Assembly: GCF_000013885.1 (NCBI RefSeq) | Contig: NC_007964.1 | Span: forward strand, 1,722,001 to 1,786,000 | Source: Nitrobacter hamburgensis X14 | GTDB taxonomy: Bacteria > Pseudomonadota > Alphaproteobacteria > Rhizobiales > Xanthobacteraceae | Length of the DNA: 64,000 bases | Direction of reading: 5' to 3' | Part shown: piece by piece, positions 58,053 to 64,000 of the stretch | Layout of the letters: each line of letters begins with the position of its first letter | Position numbering within the stretch: the stretch's first letter is position 1 | Notes under the pieces: generated by a model | Told to the model about the DNA's origin: nothing | Database searches by the model: none | What the model saw: only the letters and a program-made list of their open reading frames with translations | Program-made: the position numbers and the translations under genes

Positions 58053-58835
58053 ATGCGTGAACTGTTTGAGGATCCCGGCCCGTCGCCGCTGGATCCGGAA
58101 GAAGCGGTGCGAAGATCCGGGCGAACCGGGCAGCCGAAACGTTTCTATACCTCCGCGGGCGTGAGGGAGGTGCCTGAAGGGTTCGCCGTCCTGCTCGACG
58201 ACAAGCCTGTGCGCACGCCGTCGCGCAACCTGTTGGCGGCGCCGGCCCGAGAGATCGCCGCAAGCATCGCCGCTGAATGGCAGGCGCAGCAGGACGTCAT
58301 CAACCCCATGACTATGCCGATGACGCGGCTCGCCAACAGCGTCATCGATGGCGTGGCCGGTCGCGTCGATGCCGTGGTCGCGGATATTGTCAAATATTTT
58401 GGGTCGGACCTTTTATTTTACCGCGCCGGTCATCCTGATGCGCTGGTAACACGCGAAGCCGCGCATTGGGATCCCGTGCTGTTCTGGGCGGCCGAAACGC
58501 TGGGAGCGCATTTCATCCTGACTGAGGGCGTCGTCCATGTCCGCCAGCCGGATCAGGCGATCGCCGTCGCCCGCGCGGCGCTGCCGTCCGATCCCTGGGC
58601 GGTTGGAGCCCTGCATGTCGTCACGACATTGACCGGTTCGGCGTTGCTCGCGCTCGCCTTGATGCGCGAACGGCTGAATGCGGACGAGGTCTGGGCCGCC
58701 GCCCATGTCGATGAGGATTGGAACGGCGAGCAGTGGGGCGTCGATGAGGAAGTAACCGTCCGGCGGGCCGCCCGTCTGGCCGATTTCAGAGCGGCAGCGG
58801 CCGTCCTGGCAGCGCAGGCTCCTGCATTCGGTTAA
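58053..58835 (+). CDS. ATP12 family F1-ATPase assembly chaperone
   Basis: 260 residues matching the ATP12 family throughout (KRFYTSAGVREVPEGFAVLL, AEWQAQQDVINPMTMPMTRL, YFGSDLLFYRAGHP). Mitochondrial ATP12 binds the F1 alpha subunit during assembly; alphaproteobacteria share the gene. No signal peptide. 65 bp after the pseudouridine synthase, on the same strand. Confidence 0.9.
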   Translation: MRELFEDPGPSPLDPEEAVRRSGRTGQPKRFYTSAGVREVPEGFAVLLDDKPVRTPSRNLLAAPAREIAASIAAEWQAQQDVINPMTMPMTRLANSVIDGVAGRVDAVVADIVKYFGSDLLFYRAGHPDALVTREAAHWDPVLFWAAETLGAHFILTEGVVHVRQPDQAIAVARAALPSDPWAVGALHVVTTLTGSALLALALMRERLNADEVWAAAHVDEDWNGEQWGVDEEVTVRRAARLADFRAAAAVLAAQAPAFG

Positions 58836-58884
58836 CGAGAGGTTTAGGACACGGGGTTAGCCTCGCCGGCCAAACGAGGCTTTC

Positions 58885-60582
58885 ATGGCGATCTCGATCA
58901 ACCCGATCTTTCCGGTCATCGCGGCGCAAGGCGCTGTGTCCGAAGCCGCGCTTCAGCCGGGCAGCGTGATCGACGCGCGGGTCCAGAAGATCCTTGCCAA
59001 CGATCTCGTTCGCATCGCGATCGCCAACCTGACGATCGAGGTGCTGTCCGAAATTCCGCTTCAAGTCGGGCAGGTCTTGCAGCTTGTGGTGTCGCAGACC
59101 GCGCAAGGACTGAGGCTTGCGGTGGTTGGGCAGGGTGGGTCCCCCAATCTGGCGACCGCCGCCACGGCGGGTACCACGGAGTCGACAGATACCGTGGCGC
59201 TGACGGCGGGTGGCGCGGCCACCGTCGCTGCGGCCAAAGCCGATGCGCCGGCCTCGCCCTCAAAACCCGCGCTGACCGCGCTGGAAGCGCTATTCGTATC
59301 GGCCGCTGCGCAGTCCGCCGCGACGCGGCAAGGCAGCCTGTCGCCGCTTTATGCCAATCTGCTGGTGGCTGCCGGATCGGGCAAGTTGCCGCCGCAGGCG
59401 CAACAGATCGTGGATCGGTTGCTGGCTTTGCGTCCCGATCTCGGTCCGAACCTGGCCGGGGGCGACATCAAGATCGCGTTCCGGAATTCCGGGCTTTTTC
59501 TCGAGGCATCGTTGGCGGCCGGCTTAAAGGTTGCGCCACCGGCGTCCGCACAACTTCCCGATCTCAAGGCTGCGCTGCTTGTGCTTCGTGAGGCGCTTTC
59601 GATCACTGCCGGCGCGCCGGTAACGCAGAGCGCGTCGGGCGCACAGCCAGCGCCGCAGCAGGCGGCCGGGCCAGCGCCATCGATGACAGGAGCGCCGCCG
59701 TTGTCACCGGAGTTCGAGCCGCAGGAAGTCTATCTGCCGCAGGCGCGGCTGTCCGTCTCCGACGATCCCGACAATCCAGCGGCTATGAACCAGACATTGT
59801 TTTCCCGCGTTTCCGATGCAGGGGTTCGCGCCGCCGCCACCGGTGCTGCCTTGAATCGTTTGCAGGAGGTGCTTCAGAACGGAGGGAGCAGAACCGGCCT
59901 TGGTGTTGAACTCGGACTCGACGGCGAGGCCGCAACCGGCCCGTCGCCGCTCAGGGCCGCGCCGGCGAATGGATCCACTGAGAACAACGTCTTCATCGTG
60001 CGCACCAGCACGCCGTCGCCGCCCTTTCGCGACGCGCTGCCGAGCGCGCAACCCGTCGCGTTGCCGTTGCTATCGTCGGGCGCACCGGCGAGCGAGATCG
60101 CGCGGCATCTTCTTGACGATACTGATGCGGCGATCGCGCGCCAGACGTTGTTGCAGGTTGCCTCGCTGCCGGATCGTGTCGATAGCGCAGGCTTGAGGCC
60201 CGATCAGCTTGCGCCGCGCTGGAATTTCGAGATTCCGTTCGCGACGCCGATGGGGACCGCCGTCGCGCAGTTCGAGATTTCGCGCGATGCCGCCGGTCAC
60301 GATGTCGAGACGGCGAAGCGGGTCTGGCGCGCGCGCTTTACGCTCGACGTCGAACCCACCGGGCCGGTTCACGCGCTGGTGTCGCTGACCGGCGACAGCA
60401 CGTCGGTGCGGCTCTGGGCCGAGCGTCCTGCAACAGTGAGCCGGTTACGCGCCGGCGCCTCGCAGTTGAGTCAGGCATTGAGCCGCGCCGAATTGCAGCC
60501 CGGCGATATCGTCATCAGCGAGGGCGTGCCGCCGCAGCCGAAGCTTCCGCCAGCGGGCCATTTTCTGGATCGCGCGTTATGA
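58885..60582 (+). CDS. Flagellar hook-length control protein FliK-like
   Basis: 565 residues. The N-terminal and middle parts are long, Ala/Ser/Pro-rich and low in complexity, as in FliK rulers. The C-terminal 120 residues resemble the Flg_hook substrate-specificity domain (WNFEIPFATPMGTAVAQFEI, RFTLDVEPTGPVHALVSLTG). Directly coupled (ATGA) to a gene for a FlhB-type C-terminal domain, the partner that FliK switches in flagellar export. No other flagellar genes are in view. Confidence 0.78.
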   Translation: MAISINPIFPVIAAQGAVSEAALQPGSVIDARVQKILANDLVRIAIANLTIEVLSEIPLQVGQVLQLVVSQTAQGLRLAVVGQGGSPNLATAATAGTTESTDTVALTAGGAATVAAAKADAPASPSKPALTALEALFVSAAAQSAATRQGSLSPLYANLLVAAGSGKLPPQAQQIVDRLLALRPDLGPNLAGGDIKIAFRNSGLFLEASLAAGLKVAPPASAQLPDLKAALLVLREALSITAGAPVTQSASGAQPAPQQAAGPAPSMTGAPPLSPEFEPQEVYLPQARLSVSDDPDNPAAMNQTLFSRVSDAGVRAAATGAALNRLQEVLQNGGSRTGLGVELGLDGEAATGPSPLRAAPANGSTENNVFIVRTSTPSPPFRDALPSAQPVALPLLSSGAPASEIARHLLDDTDAAIARQTLLQVASLPDRVDSAGLRPDQLAPRWNFEIPFATPMGTAVAQFEISRDAAGHDVETAKRVWRARFTLDVEPTGPVHALVSLTGDSTSVRLWAERPATVSRLRAGASQLSQALSRAELQPGDIVISEGVPPQPKLPPAGHFLDRAL

Positions 60583-60848
60583 GCCTGGAGACCAAGGATC
60601 AAGTCGCGGTCGCCCTTCACTATGACAAGGGCAGCGGCGCGCCGCGCGTGGTCGCCAAGGGCAGGGGATCGCTCGGCGCGAAGATCATCGAGGTGGCGAG
60701 AGAGCACGACATTCCGATCGAGGAAAACGAGGTGCTGGCCGGCGCGCTGTCGCATGTCGAGCTCGGTGACGAGATTCCGTCTGAGCTGTACAAAGCCGTC
60801 GCCGAGGTGCTGGTGTTCGTGCTGCGGCTGTCGGGGCGGGCGCCCTGA
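60579..60848 (+). CDS. Stand-alone FlhB C-terminal-domain-like protein (FlhX/YlqH type)
   Basis: 89 residues matching the cytoplasmic FlhB/EscU switch domain (VAVALHYDKGSGAPRVVAKG, IIEVAREHDIPIEENEVLAG, LGDEIPSELYKAVAEVLVFV) without the membrane part. The autocleavage motif NPTH is absent. In other bacteria such proteins can replace the FlhB C-domain. Overlaps the fliK-like gene by 4 bp. Confidence 0.88.
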   Translation: MSLETKDQVAVALHYDKGSGAPRVVAKGRGSLGAKIIEVAREHDIPIEENEVLAGALSHVELGDEIPSELYKAVAEVLVFVLRLSGRAP

Positions 60849-60971
60849 GAGCCGCACCGCCGGTTGATGACAGCTTCAAAAACGGCGTGCTAGAATCGGC
60901 TGAAACGATGTGGCGAACCCGGGGCGCGCGTTTTGCCGCAAAGGGGAGTCGGCGAACCCGGGCGGCAGGTC

Positions 60972-62504
60972 ATGAAGGACATACTCGAAACCCTCGACGC
61001 GCGGCGCGCCGCCGCAAAACTCGGCGGTGGCGAGAAGCGCATCGAGACGCAGCACGCGCGAGGCAAGCTGACGGCGCGCGAACGCATCGAGCTTCTGCTC
61101 GACAAGGGCTCGTTCGAGGAGTTCGACAGGTTCGTCGAGCATCGTTCGACCGAGTTCGGCATGGAAAAATCGAAGGTGCCCGGTGATGGCGTCGTCACCG
61201 GCTGGGGCACCGTCAACGGCCGCAAGATTTTTATGTTCGCGAAGGACTTCACCGTGTTCGGCGGATCGCTGTCGGAAACGCACGCGCTGAAGATCACGAA
61301 AATCCAGGACATGGCGTTGAAGGCGCGGGCGCCGATCATCGGTCTCTATGACGCCGGCGGCGCGCGCATCCAGGAGGGCGTCGCCGCGCTCGCGGGCTAC
61401 TCCTATGTGTTCCGCCGCAACGTGCAGGCCTCCGGCGTCATTCCGCAGATATCGGTCATCATGGGGCCGTGCGCGGGCGGCGATGTCTATTCGCCGGCGC
61501 TGACCGACTTCATCTTCATGGTGAAGAACACCAGCTATATGTTCGTCACCGGTCCCGACGTGGTGAAGACCGTCACTAACGAAGTGGTGACCGCGGAAGA
61601 ACTCGGCGGTGCCAGCGTGCACGCGACCAAATCATCGATTGCCGACGGTGCGTTCGACAATGATGTCGAGACGCTGTTGCAGATGCGTCGCCTGATCGAC
61701 TTTCTGCCGGGCAACAACACCGACGGCGTGCCGGAATGGCCGAGCTTTGACGACATCGAGCGTACCGACGACTCCCTGGACACGTTGATTCCCGACAATC
61801 CGAACAAGCCATACGACATCAAGGAACTGATCCTCAAGGTCGTGGACGAGGGCGATTTCTTTGAGATCGCGGAGACGTTCGCAAAAAACATCGTCACCGG
61901 CTTCGGTCGCATCGCCGGGCGTACCGTGGGCTTCGTTGCCAACCAGCCGATGGTGCTGGCGGGCGTGCTGGATTCTGACGCGTCACGCAAGGCCGCACGC
62001 TTTGTCCGTTTTTGTGATGCCTTCAACATTCCGATCGTGACCTTCGTCGATGTGCCGGGTTTTTTGCCGGGCACCGCGCAGGAATATGGCGGGCTGATCA
62101 AGCACGGCGCGAAACTGTTGTTCGCCTATTCGCAATGCACGGTGCCGCTCGTCACCGTCATCACGCGAAAGGCCTATGGCGGCGCGTTCGACGTGATGGC
62201 GTCCAAGGAAATCGGCGCCGACATGAACTACGCCTGGCCGACCGCGCAGATCGCGGTGATGGGCGCCAAGGGCGCGGTGGAAATCATCTTCCGCAGCGAC
62301 ATCGGCGACACCGATGCGATCGCCGCGCGCACAAAAGAATACGAGGATCGTTTCCTGTCGCCGTTCATTGCCGCCGAGCGCGGCTACATCGACGATGTGA
62401 TTATGCCGCACTCGACCCGCAGGCGCATCGCCCGTGCGCTGGCGATGTTGAGGGACAAGCACGTTGACGCGCCCATGAAGAAGCACGACAATATTCCGTT
62501 GTGA
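60972..62504 (+). CDS. pccB: Propionyl-CoA carboxylase beta subunit
   Basis: 510 residues, the standard length, from the ATG at 60972 ([20 protein letters not shown]). Carboxyltransferase that moves CO2 from biotin to propionyl-CoA, giving methylmalonyl-CoA. The oxyanion holes lie in [16 protein letters not shown] and [11 protein letters not shown]. The biotin-carrying alpha subunit is not in the window. An upstream in-frame ATG at 60933 adds 13 non-conserved residues. Confidence 0.94.
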   Translation: MKDILETLDARRAAAKLGGGEKRIETQHARGKLTARERIELLLDKGSFEEFDRFVEHRSTEFGMEKSKVPGDGVVTGWGTVNGRKIFMFAKDFTVFGGSLSETHALKITKIQDMALKARAPIIGLYDAGGARIQEGVAALAGYSYVFRRNVQASGVIPQISVIMGPCAGGDVYSPALTDFIFMVKNTSYMFVTGPDVVKTVTNEVVTAEELGGASVHATKSSIADGAFDNDVETLLQMRRLIDFLPGNNTDGVPEWPSFDDIERTDDSLDTLIPDNPNKPYDIKELILKVVDEGDFFEIAETFAKNIVTGFGRIAGRTVGFVANQPMVLAGVLDSDASRKAARFVRFCDAFNIPIVTFVDVPGFLPGTAQEYGGLIKHGAKLLFAYSQCTVPLVTVITRKAYGGAFDVMASKEIGADMNYAWPTAQIAVMGAKGAVEIIFRSDIGDTDAIAARTKEYEDRFLSPFIAAERGYIDDVIMPHSTRRRIARALAMLRDKHVDAPMKKHDNIPL

Positions 62505-62611
62505 GCGAACGCGACGGAAGATCAGCCTGGAATAATAATGAGAAGCCCGCAAAAGATCCCACGACTTCGATGTTAGCAAACTCGTAAACCCGGATAACCG
62601 AGGAGGCGACG

Positions 62612-62956
62612 ATGATGTTCGACTGGAACGAATACAAGAAGCAGCTTTCGGGCAGGATTGGCGAAATTGGAAAGATCAGTCCTTCGATTACGCGGGGATA
62701 CTCAGAGATCAGCGGTGCAAGCGCCCAGACAGGAAAGCTTGACGACAAGACCCGCGAACTGATCGCCCTGGCTGTCGCCGTGACCCGGCAGTGCGATGGC
62801 TGCATCGCCGTGCATACGGACGCGGCCATCAAGTATGGCGCAACACGCGAGGAAGTCGCGGAAGCGCTTGGGGTCGCCATCGCGATAAATGCGGGGGCTG
62901 CGTTGGTTTTTTCCGCAAGAGTGATGGACGCTTACGACGCCATCGCGAAGGCGTAG
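62612..62956 (+). CDS. AhpD-like carboxymuconolactone decarboxylase family protein
   Basis: 114 residues. A helical CMD-family protein with the redox motif Cys61-x-x-Cys64 and His68 (RQCDGCIAVH), as in AhpD-type peroxidase partners. A peroxide or alkylhydroperoxide detoxification role is possible but not shown. GAGGAGG precedes the ATG at 62612; a second ATG follows immediately. It stands 107 bp after pccB in a locally less GC-rich stretch. Confidence 0.88.
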   Translation: MMFDWNEYKKQLSGRIGEIGKISPSITRGYSEISGASAQTGKLDDKTRELIALAVAVTRQCDGCIAVHTDAAIKYGATREEVAEALGVAIAINAGAALVFSARVMDAYDAIAKA

Positions 62957-62969
62957 CAAAAGGCAGCGC

Positions 62970-63028
62970 CGCCGAGCGCGGCACCATCGACGACGTGCCA
63001 CATGGACTACTTGCCGCACAATCGCCCG
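62970..63028 (+). pseudogene. Possible relic of a pccB 3' end
   Basis: GCCGCCGAGCGCGGC (62970-62984) is identical to 62370-62384 inside pccB. The sequence continues with ATCGACGA, GTG, CCGCAC and ATCGCCCGTG in the same order with gaps, so the translation AAERGTIDDV resembles pcc[11 protein letters not shown]. It lies right after the AhpD-like gene, suggesting a partial duplication or an insertion. The rest of the gap up to 63194 shows nothing else. Confidence 0.5.
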
Positions 63029-63194
63029 TGCCCAGCTCGCACACCCAGACCGAGCAAGAAAAATGATGTCGTGAGGAACGCAAGGGTGTTTCTGCCCGTT
63101 GCTGCATTGGGACGCTGATTGGCGCCCCAATGCAGCCCGCAGGCTGCCCAGTTTGGAACAGCGTCTCAGCACGCATTACCGGACTCCGCGCGGC

Positions 63195-64000
63195 ATGGAT
63201 TTTAACCGGAATATCGGTCCTCGCCGGCCTTTTTTCTTTGGCCCTGATCAGACTCAGTCGTCTGGCAGCCGTACGGTAAATCCGCCCCATATCGTCATTG
63301 TCGGCGCGGGCTTCGGTGGACTAGAGGCGGCGAAGGCACTCGCTCGTACACCGGCCGCAGTCACCATCATCGACCGTCAAAACCACCACTGCTTTCAGCC
63401 TCTCCTCTATCAGGTCGCGACTGCTGCACTGTCGCCTGCGGACATTGCCTGGCCAGTGCGATCCATCCTGTCGCGTCAATCCAATGCCCGAGTGGTCATG
63501 GCGGAGGTGAGCGGGATCGACCTTTCGGCCCGGCAGGTGATTACGAATTCGATGCCGCCGCTGCCCTACGACTTCCTTGTCCTCGCTACCGGCGCCATGC
63601 ACTCTTATTTCGGTCACGACGAGTGGGCGCCTTTCGCGCCAGGACTGAAGCGTGTTGAGGATGCCACAGAAATTCGTCGTCGCCTGCTGATCGCGTTCGA
63701 AAAAGCTGAAGTCGCGATTGACGCTCGCGAGCGCCAGGATCTGCTCAGTTTCGTCATTGTAGGAGGCGGTCCCACGGGTATTGAACTGGCTGGAGCGGCG
63801 GCGGAGATAGCTCGCTATGCCCTTGTTCGTGATTTCCGATGCATTGACCCGCGCGCATCGCGAATCGTACTGGTTGAGGCCGGCCCGCGGATTCTTCCAG
63901 CGCTGCCCGAAGCCCTGAGCGCTTATGCCCAAAGTTCGTTGGAACGTATGGGAGTAACGGTACGGACGTCGACGATGGTCACAGCTTGCGACGAGAAGGG
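63195..64000 (+). CDS. Type II NADH dehydrogenase-like flavoprotein, 3' truncated by window edge
   Basis: The frame runs from the ATG at 63195 to the right edge without a stop (268 codons seen). The FAD-binding motif IVIVGAGFGGLEAAKALA lies near residues 38-55 and is followed by NHHCFQPLLYQVATAALSPA, typical of NDH-2; the second Rossmann motif FVIVGGGPTGIELAGAAAEI would bind NADH. The enzyme would pass electrons from NADH to quinone without pumping protons. The first 37 residues are extra and no strong ribosome-binding site is seen, so the start may be later. Confidence 0.85.
   Translation, partial: MDFNRNIGPRRPFFFGPDQTQSSGSRTVNPPHIVIVGAGFGGLEAAKALARTPAAVTIIDRQNHHCFQPLLYQVATAALSPADIAWPVRSILSRQSNARVVMAEVSGIDLSARQVITNSMPPLPYDFLVLATGAMHSYFGHDEWAPFAPGLKRVEDATEIRRRLLIAFEKAEVAIDARERQDLLSFVIVGGGPTGIELAGAAAEIARYALVRDFRCIDPRASRIVLVEAGPRILPALPEALSAYAQSSLERMGVTVRTSTMVTACDEK

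Overview
The window is a GC-rich alphaproteobacterial chromosome segment. Protein signatures point to Rhizobiales, most likely Nitrobacteraceae (Bradyrhizobiaceae: the Nitrobacter, Rhodopseudomonas, Bradyrhizobium and Afipia group). The reasons are a long-N-terminus ExbB, short-form adenylate kinase, an ATP12 chaperone, no rpmJ in the alpha operon, and several families of dispersed palindromic intergenic repeats that I recall from that family. The genus cannot be settled by reading.

Layout. 1-2.9 kb: an iron-uptake set (partial piuC, exbB, exbD, tonB). 2.9-6.4 kb, minus strand: a TM-anchored unknown, an M50 protease, and a translationally coupled pair of cupin/JmjC-like oxygenase and BioF2-like acetyltransferase. 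6.4-9.4 kb: a loose region of small proteins (secreted, PilZ, two about 33-residue membrane proteins), repeats and a scrambled relic of a second tuf gene. 9.5-22.7 kb: tRNA-Trp, secE, nusG, rplK, rplA, rplJ, rplL, rpoB, rpoC. 22.9-30.9 kb: an accessory block between rpoC and rpsL with a FAD-oxidoreductase/SAM-methyltransferase fusion, an ABC exporter, a flavin monooxygenase-like enzyme, a second BioF2-like acetyltransferase, a Crp-type regulator and a small protein. 32.4-52.0 kb: the merged str, S10, spc and alpha operons (rpsL to rplQ, including secY, adk and rpoA). 52.2-64 kb: a frameshifted SDR gene, a coupled degP-like/rarA/TPR set, an RluC-type pseudouridine synthase, ATP12, fliK plus a FlhB C-domain-like gene, a propionyl-CoA carboxylase beta subunit, an AhpD-like protein, and the start of a type II NADH dehydrogenase.

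The core of the window is the transcription and translation machinery. Its reading frames look ordinary, but the gaps between genes do not. Most of the wider gaps in the superoperon hold a palindromic repeat. One family recurs about ten times as a two-level hairpin with a conserved ACCGGTT-x-CCACTT loop and stems that change sequence while staying paired. Three eroded sequences are also visible: the tuf relic with an internal inversion upstream of tRNA-Trp, a lost basic C-terminal tail of adk, and a fragment resembling the 3' end of the carboxylase gene. The most unusual accessory genes are the FAD/methyltransferase fusion and its neighbours between rpoC and rpsL, possibly a small-molecule or lipid modification and export system. 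Its function is not deducible from sequence alone.
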